The notes under the pieces were generated by a model. That model was given only the letters and a program-made list of their open reading frames with translations. It did not search any database and had not been told where the DNA came from. This document shows, piece by piece, positions 1 through 7,833 of a stretch of DNA of 64,000 nucleotides. The translations under genes and the position numbers were made by a program. The DNA comes from Pararhizobium sp. YC-54 (GTDB lineage Bacteria > Pseudomonadota > Alphaproteobacteria > Rhizobiales > Rhizobiaceae), in NCBI RefSeq assembly GCF_025847205.1, contig NZ_JAOYTH010000003.1, forward strand, positions 434,001-498,000, written 5' to 3'. Every line of letters starts with the position of its first letter. Position 1 is the first letter of the stretch.

Positions 1-563
1 ACCCGGGTCGACAGCCATTCACCGAAATCCTGGTCGGCGATCCGTTCGGCTTGAAGATCAAGCATGACCTTCTTCAGCGTATCGCCGTTGCGCGCGACGA
101 GCTCGCAGGGCAGGATCGTCAGGGGCTTGCCGCCAGCGCGGTAGCGTCCGTGCAAAAGGATCAGCAGCTTGCCGGGAAACGAGGCCGGAAATTCCGTCAC
201 GAGATCGTCAGGGCCGACTGCATAGCCGGTATCGCCGGTGTTGGAGATCAGCACCTCGGCTTCCGTCGCCACGATCCGCTTCACCTCATCCCAGTCGTCC
301 GCCGTCGATAAGGCGCGCGCGACGCTGGTCACCTGTTGCGCACGATCGATTTCGGCACCCTTCACAAGACCGCGGGTGATGACCGGAAAACCCTCCGGCG
401 CTGCCAGCGCCGTCAGGCGTCCAGCGCGCTCCGCCGAGCCCGTGGTCTGGACGACGGTGATCCTGCCGATGGCCTCGCCCCGTTCCAGCGCCTCGCTGAC
501 AAAGAGATCGGCATGGGCCTGCAGGAAACGGCTGGTTCCAAATTGGACGATGGGCGTGATCAT
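1..563 (-). CDS. mannitol-dehydrogenase-family oxidoreductase, UxaB-like (3' end off the left edge)
   Basis: About 187 N-terminal residues are visible; the C-terminal half runs off the window. Family marks are an N-terminal VQFGTSRFLQAH nucleotide-binding strand (residues 6-17), ISNTGDTGY (106-114) and LPCELVARNG (151-160). These are typical of the long-chain mannitol dehydrogenase family that includes tagaturonate reductase (altronate oxidoreductase, UxaB) and mannonate oxidoreductase, which reduce keto-sugar acids with NADH in the cytoplasm. The start is the ATG at 563, 17 nt after the stop of the GntR-type gene, so the two are probably co-transcribed. The altronate dehydratase encoded divergently nearby makes tagaturonate reductase the best guess; fructuronate reductase is the alternative. 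Confidence 0.8.
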   Translation of the reverse strand, partial: MITPIVQFGTSRFLQAHADLFVSEALERGEAIGRITVVQTTGSAERAGRLTALAAPEGFPVITRGLVKGAEIDRAQQVTSVARALSTADDWDEVKRIVATEAEVLISNTGDTGYAVGPDDLVTEFPASFPGKLLILLHGRYRAGGKPLTILPCELVARNGDTLKKVMLDLQAERIADQDFGEWLSTR

Positions 564-580
564 GATGCTTATGAATCCGG

Positions 581-1459
581 CTATTGAATGGATTGGAGTA
601 GGGTTTCGCGCGCCGACCTCAGATGGCGGCGGCAGGCGGCTTCGACGCGTGCTGGATCGCGGGAACGAAGGGCTGCGATGTAATCGAGATGTTCCTCGAG
701 CGCCCGGGCGTTGCGCTCGCGCGCATTCGTCTTGTTCCACTGGTAGTGATAGTGGAAGACGATGGTGATGATGTCGTAGAAATCGACGATGAACCGGTTG
801 CTGGACGATGTGTGCACCAGAAGATGGAAGCGCTCGTCGAGTTCGGAGAATTCCTTGTAGCGATTGTCGATATCGGCGAGGATTTCGTGGTGCAGGGCTT
901 CGATCCGGTCAAGCTCGCTCCAGGCTGGATGATCAGGGGCAAGGGCTGCAAAGCTTGCGGCCGAGCGCAACTCGAACATTTCACGCACTTCCGTCAGCTC
1001 CAGTGCAAACTCGCGGGTAAAACCCTTGAGAATCCAGTGGCTGTTCGGCCGTTTCTCGATCAGGCCGAACCGGCTGAACCGGATCAGGAATTCGCGCACG
1101 CTGGTCGTGCCGGTGCCGATGTCGCGGGCCAGCTCCAGCTCGTTGATCTGCATGCCGGGCTCGGCACCGCCGGCCAGAATCCGGCGCATGAAGCTGCGCT
1201 CGATAATGTCGGACAGCGAATCGGTTTCTTCCGGCGGGTAATAGTCTTCCGGCTTCGGCTGGCGCAAAACCACCTTTGTCCGCTTGTCCCAGGCAAGCAG
1301 CTGCAGCTCTTCCATGCGTGTCAGGATGGCGCGGATGGTGGTGCGGCTGACGCCAAGCGTCGTACCAAGCTCCGGCTCCGAAGGCAGGCACGAGGTTTCC
1401 GCAAGCAGCTTGAGGCAGCGGTTGAAGGCGTCCTTGAAGACGGTATTCTGTTTCGCCAT
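581..1459 (-). CDS. GntR-family regulator with two winged-helix segments and an FCD domain
   Basis: A 292-residue cytoplasmic transcription regulator. Residues about 24-60 read as a GntR-type helix-turn-helix (LGVSRTTIRAIL). Residues about 96-140 read as a second one (LARDIGTGTTSVREFLIRF), followed by an FCD-type effector domain to about 285 with its usual acidic and histidine residues. The common FadR/FCD layout has only one winged helix, so the N-terminal duplication is unusual. It is transcribed divergently from the UxaA-type gene and lies just before the UxaB-like gene, which suggests a local regulator of this sugar-acid cluster sensing a sugar acid. The effector cannot be read from sequence. 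Confidence 0.85.
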   Translation of the reverse strand: MAKQNTVFKDAFNRCLKLLAETSCLPSEPELGTTLGVSRTTIRAILTRMEELQLLAWDKRTKVVLRQPKPEDYYPPEETDSLSDIIERSFMRRILAGGAEPGMQINELELARDIGTGTTSVREFLIRFSRFGLIEKRPNSHWILKGFTREFALELTEVREMFELRSAASFAALAPDHPAWSELDRIEALHHEILADIDNRYKEFSELDERFHLLVHTSSSNRFIVDFYDIITIVFHYHYQWNKTNARERNARALEEHLDYIAALRSRDPARVEAACRRHLRSARETLLQSIQ

Positions 1460-1644
1460 GATGTGACCGACCGGATGAGGGTTTCTATGGGCCCGACGAA
1501 CGGGCAGGGTTTTGCCGGTGCTCTATCCGGTCCACCCGATCTTGTCTCTGGCTTTGCTTTGCAGTTCCATGGTTGTTTTATCCCTGATTTCATTTTGGCG
1601 CGGCCGCGGCCTTTTCGCTGCACACCCCAAGCGCATAATACCCA

Positions 1645-1678
1645 TTGACGGCAAACTGTCTATTGTGGATAAAAGACA
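1645..1678 (+). promoter_or_regulatory. predicted promoter and overlapping operator upstream of the UxaA-type gene
   Basis: A TTGACG box (1645-1650) and a GATAAA box (1668-1673) are 17 nt apart, a sigma-70-like spacing pointing at the gene that starts at 1732. The -10 region is enclosed by the inverted arms TGTCT (1657-1661) and AGACA (1674-1678), a reasonable site for the divergently encoded GntR-type regulator. The half-site GATAAAAG (1668-1675) recurs upstream of the ABC transporter operon. The assignment is by inspection only. Confidence 0.45.
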
Positions 1679-1731
1679 AAATGAATGAGAAGAGCTCATT
1701 CGGATAAAAAGCGTCCAGGGAGATTACAAGG

Positions 1732-3237
1732 GTGACCGCACCTTCCTTCATCGTTTTGTCGCCGGACGACAATGTCGCCGTCGCATCGCTCGCTATCGGG
1801 CCTGGCGGTGAGCTACCGGGCGGTGTTCGCGCCGCGGCCAGAATTGAGCCTGGTCACAAGGTGGCGATTCATCCGGTCCATATCGGCGAACCGGTGGTGA
1901 AATACGGCCAGGCGATCGGCCGTGCGACGGCGGAGATCGCTCCGGGCGATCATGTTCATTCGCACAATCTGGCCTTCGATCAGGACCGGCTGTCGATCGG
2001 TGCGCCGGTACCGCCGGAAGCGGCAAGCGTCGCCGACAAGGCCCGCACTTTCCTGGGCTATCGCCGCGCCGATGGCCGCGCTGCGACCCGCAATTTCATC
2101 GGCATCATTGCCAGCGTCAACTGTTCCACCACCGTTTGCCGGGCGATCGCCGAGGAGGCCAACAAGGTCATCCTGCCGCGCTACGACGGTATCGACGGTT
2201 TCGTGCCGATCGTTCACGATCAGGGCTGCGGCATGAGTTCGACCGGCGACGGCATGAAGAACCTGCACCGGACGCTCGCCGGCTACACGCGCCATGTGAA
2301 TTTCGGCGGTGTGCTGATGGTCGGTCTTGGCTGCGAGGTCAACCAGCTGACGCTTTACGGCCAATCGGGTGCTGGTGCCGGAAAACGCCATTTCAACATT
2401 CAGGACGCCGGCGGTTCGCGCCGCGCGGTGGCCCGGGCGCTCGGCGTGCTCGAGGAGATCGCGCAAGAAGTTGGAACGGCAAAGCGCATCCCGATCCCGG
2501 TCAGCGAAATTATCGTCGGGCTGCAATGCGGCGGTTCGGACGGACTTTCCGGTATCACGGCCAATCCGGCTCTGGGCGTAGCGGTCGATATTCTCGCCGG
2601 TGCCGGCGGCACGGCCATCCTGTCGGAAACCTCGGAAATCTATGGTGCTGAGCATCTGCTGCGCAGCCGGGCCGTCGATGACAGCGTTGCGGAAAAGCTC
2701 GACGGGCTGATTTCCTGGTGGGAAGACTATGTTGCCATGCATGGTGCCTCGCTCGACAACAATCCTTCGCCGGGCAACAAGCGCGGCGGTCTGACGACCA
2801 TCCTTGAAAAGTCGCTCGGTGCCGTCGCCAAGGGTGGCCGGTCGCCGCTGACGGCGGTCTATCATTATGCCGAGCGAGTGACGGAGCACGGCCTCGTGTT
2901 CATGGACACACCCGGTTACGACCCGGTCTCGGCGACGGGCCAGGTCGCAGGAGGCGCCAACGTCATCACGTTTACGACCGGCCGCGGCAGCTGTTTCGGC
3001 TCGCGTCCGTGCCCGTCGATCAAGCTGACGAGCAACACAGCACTTTACCGCGCCATGGAAGAGGACATGGACATCGATTGCGGCGTGATTGCCACGGGCG
3101 ATGCCACGATCGCCGGAATGGGGCGCGCGATCTTCGATCTGATCATCGATACGGCGTCCGGCAAGAAAACCAAAAGCGAGCTGTTCGGCTACGGTGACAA
3201 TGAATTCGTGCCCTGGCACCTGGGCGCGACGCTCTGA
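1732..3237 (+). CDS. uxaA: UxaA-family dehydratase (altronate dehydratase, full-length fused form)
   Basis: A 501-residue cytoplasmic enzyme. Residues 1-80 are the small N-terminal SAF-like domain and the remainder is the large catalytic domain. DQGCGM (about 163-168), GLGCE (about 198-202) and LQCGGSDG (about 264-271) carry the conserved cysteines expected to bind the metal. The family dehydrates D-altronate or D-galactarate; altronate gives 2-keto-3-deoxy-D-gluconate. The start is the GTG at 1732, placed by a purine-rich stretch just upstream; no ATG fits better. The UxaB-like and L-galactonate-dehydrogenase-like neighbours favour altronate. Galactarate or another aldonate cannot be excluded from sequence. 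Confidence 0.85.
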   Translation: MTAPSFIVLSPDDNVAVASLAIGPGGELPGGVRAAARIEPGHKVAIHPVHIGEPVVKYGQAIGRATAEIAPGDHVHSHNLAFDQDRLSIGAPVPPEAASVADKARTFLGYRRADGRAATRNFIGIIASVNCSTTVCRAIAEEANKVILPRYDGIDGFVPIVHDQGCGMSSTGDGMKNLHRTLAGYTRHVNFGGVLMVGLGCEVNQLTLYGQSGAGAGKRHFNIQDAGGSRRAVARALGVLEEIAQEVGTAKRIPIPVSEIIVGLQCGGSDGLSGITANPALGVAVDILAGAGGTAILSETSEIYGAEHLLRSRAVDDSVAEKLDGLISWWEDYVAMHGASLDNNPSPGNKRGGLTTILEKSLGAVAKGGRSPLTAVYHYAERVTEHGLVFMDTPGYDPVSATGQVAGGANVITFTTGRGSCFGSRPCPSIKLTSNTALYRAMEEDMDIDCGVIATGDATIAGMGRAIFDLIIDTASGKKTKSELFGYGDNEFVPWHLGATL

Positions 3238-3268
3238 CGGGCGGCCGTTGGAGCGAAGGAGAGAGTTG

Positions 3269-4288
3269 ATGCGACTAAGAAAAATCGGCGCGACGGATCT
3301 GTCCGTTACCGAATACAGTTTTGGCACGGCGGCAATTGGCGGCATGTATCGGGCCTGCCCGCGCGAGACGGCCATGGAAACGCTGGAGGCTGCCTGGACT
3401 GCCGGCCTGCGGTTCTTCGATACGGCCCCCTGGTACGGGTTCGGTCTTGCCGAACGGCGGGTCGGCGATTTCCTGCGCGAAAAGCCATCTGGCAGTTATG
3501 TTCTCTCCACCAAGGTCGGCCGGCTGCAGCGCCCGGTCCCCGGCGACAAGGTGCCGAGCTATGGCTTCGTCGATCCGCTGCCGTTCGACACGGATTACGA
3601 CTACTCCTATGACGGCATCATGCGGTCGGTGGATTTCAGTTATGCGCGCCTTGGCCTCAACCGGATCGATGTTCTCTTCGTCCATGATATCGGCGTCTAC
3701 ACACATGGCGCCGAGCGCAATGCCGTCTATCTTCGCCAGCTGCTGGACGGCGGGTTGAAGGCGCTGGAGCAGCTGAAGTCGAGCGGCGCCATTGCCGCCT
3801 ACGGACTGGGTGTCAACGAGGTGCCGGTCTGCCTTGATGTCATGGCTGAGGCGGATATCGACTGCATCCTTCTGGCCGGGCGATATACGCTGCTTGATCG
3901 CACCGCCACCGCCGAATTGCTGCCGCTCTGCGAGAAAAAGAAAACCTCCCTTGTGGTTGGCGGCGTTTTCAATTCGGGTATTCTCGCCACCGGTCCGGTG
4001 GAGGGATCACACTTCGATTATATGCCCGCGACCGCGGAGGTTCTCGACAAGGTGAGGGCGATGGAGGCGATTGCGCGGTCGCAAGGGTTGCCGCTGGCCG
4101 CACCCGCCATCCAGTTTCCGTTGCAGAGCCCGGCTGTGGCCTCGGTTCTTCTGGGAACGGCCAAGCCGTCGAGCCTGACGCGCAATATGGAATTGACGGA
4201 GCCGCGCCTGCAGCCGGCCGATTTCAAGGCTTATGACGTCCATACGCTGGTGGCACCCGAACTGGGAACGGACGCCGTCCGGGTTTAG
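3269..4288 (+). CDS. aldo/keto reductase, probable L-galactose/L-fucose 1-dehydrogenase
   Basis: A 339-residue AKR-fold enzyme. The catalytic tetrad is visible: Asp51 and Tyr56 in FFDTAPWYG, Lys82 in STKVG and His139 in FVHDI. The N-terminus RKIGATDLSVTEYSFGTAAIGG and the overall length match the D-threo-aldose/L-fucose 1-dehydrogenase group, which oxidises L-fucose, L-galactose or D-arabinose at C1 to a lactone. The ATG at 3269 has a GAAGGAGA ribosome binding site. It lies 31 nt after the UxaA-type gene and 28 nt before a FucU mutarotase gene, so it is probably in the same operon. The exact sugar is inferred from context. Confidence 0.82.
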   Translation: MRLRKIGATDLSVTEYSFGTAAIGGMYRACPRETAMETLEAAWTAGLRFFDTAPWYGFGLAERRVGDFLREKPSGSYVLSTKVGRLQRPVPGDKVPSYGFVDPLPFDTDYDYSYDGIMRSVDFSYARLGLNRIDVLFVHDIGVYTHGAERNAVYLRQLLDGGLKALEQLKSSGAIAAYGLGVNEVPVCLDVMAEADIDCILLAGRYTLLDRTATAELLPLCEKKKTSLVVGGVFNSGILATGPVEGSHFDYMPATAEVLDKVRAMEAIARSQGLPLAAPAIQFPLQSPAVASVLLGTAKPSSLTRNMELTEPRLQPADFKAYDVHTLVAPELGTDAVRV

Positions 4289-4316
4289 CCGGCTTCAAGA
4301 GACAAAGGAAAACGGA

Positions 4317-4787
4317 ATGCTCAAGGGAATACATCCATTGCTCGGGCCGGATCTGCTGCATGCGATCCGCACCATGGGGCATGGGGACGAGATCGTCATC
4401 GCTGATGCCAATTTTCCGGCCAGCACCATGGGGCCAAAGGTCGTTCGCGCCGATGGCGTCGATGCGCTGGGCATTGTCGAGGCAATCCTTGCGCATATGC
4501 CGCTCGACACATTCGTGGATGACGCTGCCTGGCGCATGGAAGTGGTCGGCGATCCGCAGGCGGTGCCGGAGGTCTGCGTCGAATTCCAGAATCTGGTCAA
4601 CAAGCTTGCCGGTGATTTCAAGGTCGTGCCGATCGAGCGCTTTGCCTTTTACGATCGCTCACGCAAGGCGGCCTATATCGTCGCAACGTCCGAATTCCGG
4701 CTTTACGGCAATCTTATCCTGAAGAAAGGCGTGGTCCAGCCTGCGGAATTGTTCACGATCGACAGCCTGACAAAAACCACGAAATAG
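4317..4787 (+). CDS. fucU: L-fucose mutarotase-like protein, RbsD/FucU family
   Basis: A 156-residue protein of the RbsD/FucU family, beginning LKGIHPLLGPDLLHAIRTMGHGDEI. The GHGD and IADANFP segments are the usual sugar-binding signature. FucU proteins interconvert alpha and beta anomers of L-fucose; L-galactose differs only at C6. The ATG at 4317 follows AAAGGAAAACGGA. As the last gene of the divergent leftward block, it would supply the anomer used by the upstream aldo/keto reductase. RbsD proper (ribose pyranase) is the alternative, but the neighbours favour the fucose-type member. Confidence 0.85.
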   Translation: MLKGIHPLLGPDLLHAIRTMGHGDEIVIADANFPASTMGPKVVRADGVDALGIVEAILAHMPLDTFVDDAAWRMEVVGDPQAVPEVCVEFQNLVNKLAGDFKVVPIERFAFYDRSRKAAYIVATSEFRLYGNLILKKGVVQPAELFTIDSLTKTTK

Positions 4788-5123
4788 ACTGAACATTCCA
4801 TCTGGCAATAATCCGGAATAGAAATATCATTTTTCTGTTGCGTTTGAAATGTCTCTGAACTAGCATCCGGGCGTAGGCATGAGACTCCCCATATGCTGCC
4901 GGCTGTCCAAGCTCATGGAGGTGAGAGGAAATTCAATGATTTCCGAGGCTTGGCGGTCAGAACCGTTTATCGGAAAGTCGTTTTACCCCGCTTGCATTTT
5001 CGAAAACGCTGAGATAGTTTGCCAGAGCTAAATGTTTTTTATCGATAAAAGGTCGAACTGTTAACGTCTTGCAGTCCGGTCTGAGGAGAACTCAACAAGA
5101 CGTTGTTGGAGGAGAACAACACC
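4788..5123. other. intergenic region before the sugar ABC transporter operon
   Basis: A 336-nt spacer, AT-rich compared with its flanks. It holds a perfect 14-bp palindrome at 5037-5050 (TTTTATCGATAAAA) and no recognisable RNA gene. A 31-codon frame at 4936-5031 has an AGAGGAAA ribosome-binding-site-like sequence but no other coding support. A weak promoter candidate is TTGCAT, 17 nt, TAGTTT ending near 5020. A terminator for the preceding gene is not obvious. Confidence 0.5.
5037..5051. promoter_or_regulatory. palindromic operator candidate for the ABC operon
   Basis: The perfect dyad TTTTATCGATAAAA, followed by G, contains the half-site GATAAAAG that is also found at 1668-1675 upstream of the UxaA-type gene. 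It lies 73 nt before the start of the binding-protein gene. It may be bound by the same cluster regulator; this is inferred from the shared half-site only. Confidence 0.35.
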
Positions 5124-6113
5124 ATGACCCTTATGAAGAACATCCTGTCCCGCCGCGCCTTCACCAGCCTGGCCGGTGCCGCTGTTTTCGCAACCATGAT
5201 GCCGATGAGCTCGTTTGCTCAGGACGTCACAATCCCGATCATCGTCAAGGACACGACATCGTTCTATTGGCAGATCGTTCTGGCCGGTGCCCGCGCCGCC
5301 GGCAAGGATCTCGGCGTCAACGTGCCGGAGCTCGGCGCCCAGTCGGAATCCGACATCAACGGCCAGATCACCATTCTGGAAAATGCCGTCGCCGGCGCAC
5401 CGGCAGCCGTCGTCATTTCGCCGACGGAATTCAAGGCGCTCGGCAAGCCGATCGACGAAGCTGCAAAGTCCGTACCGGTCATTGGTATCGACTCGGGCGC
5501 CGACTCGAAGGCATTTACCTCGTTCCTGACCACCGACAACGTCCAGGGCGGACGTATCGCTGCTGACGGTTTGGCTGCTGCGATCAAGGAAGCAACGGGC
5601 AAGGAAGAGGGCGAAATCGCCATCATCACCAGCCTGCCGGGCGTCGGCTCGCTCGATCAGCGCCATGAAGGCTTCGTCGAGGTTATCTCCGCGAAGTACC
5701 CGGGCCTCAAGGTCGTTGCCGACAAGTATGCCGACGGCCAGGCAACCACCGGCCTCAACATGATGACCGATCTGATCACCGCAAACCCGAACCTCGTCGG
5801 CGTGTTCGCATCCAACCTGATCATGGCGCAGGGCGTTGGCCAGGCGATCGCTGAAAACAAGCTCGGCGACAAGATCAAGGTCATCGGCTTCGATAGCGAC
5901 GAAAAGACGGTGGGCTTCCTCAAGGAAGGCGTTCTCGCGGGCCTCGTCGTGCAGGATCCTTATCGCATGGGCTATGACGGCATCAAAACGGCTCTGGCTG
6001 CTTCGAAGAAGGAAAAGGTCGAAGCCAATGTCGATACGGGCGCCAATCTGGTGACCAAGGCCAACATGTCCGATCCGAAGATCGATGCCCTCCTGAACCC
6101 GAAGGTCAACTGA
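5124..6113 (+). CDS. periplasmic sugar-binding protein of an ABC importer
   Basis: A 329-residue type-I periplasmic binding protein (ribose/galactose group). The first 32 residues are an export signal containing SRRAF, a twin-arginine-like motif, followed by a hydrophobic stretch and a probable cleavage near SFA/QD. The mature protein begins IPIIVKDTTSFYWQIVLAGARAA, typical of this family. The ATG at 5124 has a GGAGGAG site 10 nt upstream. Its ATPase and permease genes follow directly. The ligand is not readable from sequence; context suggests L-galactose or L-fucose. Tat-type export would mean it folds before secretion. Confidence 0.9.
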   Translation: MTLMKNILSRRAFTSLAGAAVFATMMPMSSFAQDVTIPIIVKDTTSFYWQIVLAGARAAGKDLGVNVPELGAQSESDINGQITILENAVAGAPAAVVISPTEFKALGKPIDEAAKSVPVIGIDSGADSKAFTSFLTTDNVQGGRIAADGLAAAIKEATGKEEGEIAIITSLPGVGSLDQRHEGFVEVISAKYPGLKVVADKYADGQATTGLNMMTDLITANPNLVGVFASNLIMAQGVGQAIAENKLGDKIKVIGFDSDEKTVGFLKEGVLAGLVVQDPYRMGYDGIKTALAASKKEKVEANVDTGANLVTKANMSDPKIDALLNPKVN

Positions 6114-6123
6114 TCCAAACAAG

Positions 6124-6160
6124 GCGGCAGGACGCTCCCCGCGGGGAGACGGCCTGCCGC
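6124..6160 (+). terminator. stable stem-loop between binding-protein and ATPase genes (attenuator or RNA-stability element)
   Basis: The outer stem is GCGGCAGG (6124-6131) paired with CCTGCCGC (6153-6160). The inner stem is CTCCCC paired with GGGGAG. No U-run follows, so it more likely protects the 3' end of the binding-protein message or weakens read-through than stops it completely. That arrangement is common in binding-protein ABC operons. Confidence 0.6.
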
Positions 6161-6237
6161 TTGTGCTACAATATGAATTCAGACCTGTTTCAGCCGCCGG
6201 GTTGAGACAGGCTTGGGTCCGGGGGAGGAAAACCGCC

Positions 6238-7791
6238 ATGACAGGACTTCACGATGTCAGCCACCGGCACGAGGAGGGTGCGGCAACGATTGCCAAACAC
6301 CCCGTTCCAAAGGGCCAGCCGATCCTGGAACTGCGCGGACTGCAGAAGAAATACGGTGCCGTCGAGGCCCTGAAGCCGGCAAATATCACTTTCCTCTCAG
6401 GCGAAGTCCACGCGATCGTCGGCGAAAACGGTGCGGGAAAGTCGACACTGATCAAGCTTTTGACCGGCGTTATCCGGAGAACCGCAGGCGAGGTCTTCTG
6501 GTGCGGTGATGCCGTGCAGCTTGCCAATCCGAATGATGCGATTTCGCGCGGCATCAATGCCGTGCATCAGGAAGTCGTCCTGTGCCGGCACCTGACGGTC
6601 GCCGCCAACATGTTCCTCGGCGACGAGATGAACAAGAACGGCCTTATGCGCAAGCGTGCGATGACGGACGCGGCCCAGGCCGTGCTCAACGATCTCGGCT
6701 TTAATCTTCCCGCCGGCGCCCTTCTCGGCGACCTGACGATCGGCCAGCAGCAGCTGGTGGCGACGGCGCGCGCGGCGATGCGCGGCACCCAATTCCTGAT
6801 TTTCGACGAGCCGACCGCCTACCTGACCCGCCAGGAATCGGCGCAACTCTTCCGGCTCATTCGCCGGCTGCAGGGCGAAGGCGTGACGATCGTCTATATC
6901 AGCCACCGGATGGAGGAAGTTTTCGAGCTTGCCGACCGGGTTTCAGTGCTGCGCGACGGCACCCATATCGGGACGCGCAATATCGGCGAGACCAATGATG
7001 CCGAGCTGATCGCGATGATGATCAATCGCACCATCGAGCAGATTTATCACAAGGAAACGCTACCGATTGGCCCGACAATTGTCGAGACGCGCGGTCTCTC
7101 TGGCCCCGGTTTCGAGGATGTGTCACTGTCCGTCCGGGCTGGCGAGATCGTTGGCCTTTACGGGTTGATCGGTGCCGGGCGCAGCGAATTTGCGCTGGGG
7201 CTTTATGGCCGCCAACCGGTTTCGTCCGGCGAAGTCTTCTGGCAGGGCAACAAGGTTCACATCCGTAACGAGCGGGTGGCCATGGACCTCGGCATTGCGC
7301 TGGCGCCCGAGAGCCGCCGCGACCAGGGGCTCTGCCTCAACCTGCCGATCGGCCTCAACATCAACCTACCGGTCTTCGACCGGCTATCGCGGGGCCTGAC
7401 GATCAACCGTCGCAGCGAAATCGAGAATGCCGACCGGCAGATCAAGGACCTGAAGATCAAGACGCCGACGCGGCGGGTGCTGGCGTCGGCCATGTCCGGC
7501 GGCAACCAGCAGAAGATCGTCATCGGCAAGTGGCTGAGCCACGGCGCCAAGCTGTTCATCTTCGACGAGCCGACGGTCGGCGTCGATGTCGGTACCAAGG
7601 CGGAAATCTATCGTTTGTTTGCCCGGCTACTGGAGCAGGGGGCCGGCATCATCCTGATCTCGTCCTATCTGCCGGAGGTCTACGAGCTTTCCGACCGGTT
7701 GCATGTGTTCCGGCAGGGAAAGCTCGTCGCCAGCCATACCTATCGCAGTGCCTCACATGAGGAAGTGCTGACCCAGGCGATCGGCGTCTAG
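6238..7791 (+). CDS. sugar ABC transporter ATPase with two fused nucleotide-binding domains
   Basis: A 517-residue RbsA/MglA-type ATPase. Domain 1 has Walker A GENGAGKST (about 62-70), the degenerate signature LTIGQQQ and Walker B LIFDEPTAYL. Domain 2 has GLIGAGRSE, a weakened P-loop as is normal in this family, the signature MSGGNQQK and FIFDEPTVGVD. It acts at the inner face of the membrane to drive sugar import with the binding protein and permease encoded on either side. The start is the ATG at 6238 after GGGGGAGG. The N-terminal about 25 residues before the first beta strand look disordered and are longer than usual. Confidence 0.92.
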   Translation: MTGLHDVSHRHEEGAATIAKHPVPKGQPILELRGLQKKYGAVEALKPANITFLSGEVHAIVGENGAGKSTLIKLLTGVIRRTAGEVFWCGDAVQLANPNDAISRGINAVHQEVVLCRHLTVAANMFLGDEMNKNGLMRKRAMTDAAQAVLNDLGFNLPAGALLGDLTIGQQQLVATARAAMRGTQFLIFDEPTAYLTRQESAQLFRLIRRLQGEGVTIVYISHRMEEVFELADRVSVLRDGTHIGTRNIGETNDAELIAMMINRTIEQIYHKETLPIGPTIVETRGLSGPGFEDVSLSVRAGEIVGLYGLIGAGRSEFALGLYGRQPVSSGEVFWQGNKVHIRNERVAMDLGIALAPESRRDQGLCLNLPIGLNINLPVFDRLSRGLTINRRSEIENADRQIKDLKIKTPTRRVLASAMSGGNQQKIVIGKWLSHGAKLFIFDEPTVGVDVGTKAEIYRLFARLLEQGAGIILISSYLPEVYELSDRLHVFRQGKLVASHTYRSASHEEVLTQAIGV

Positions 7792-7833
7792 CACCATGAA
7801 AAGACCGAATAAGAAAAAGCGTGGAGAAAAGTC

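Noticed and set aside
1813..3375. Long minus-strand open frame (520 codons) opposite the UxaA-type gene
   Set aside because: It is an antisense shadow: arginine- and aspartate-rich translation without domains, opposite a gene with clear catalytic motifs. Such frames are common in GC-rich DNA.
4936..5031. 31-codon frame with an AGAGGAAA site upstream of the ABC operon
   Set aside because: Only the ribosome-binding-site-like sequence supports it. Composition is unremarkable and it overlaps the likely promoter region.
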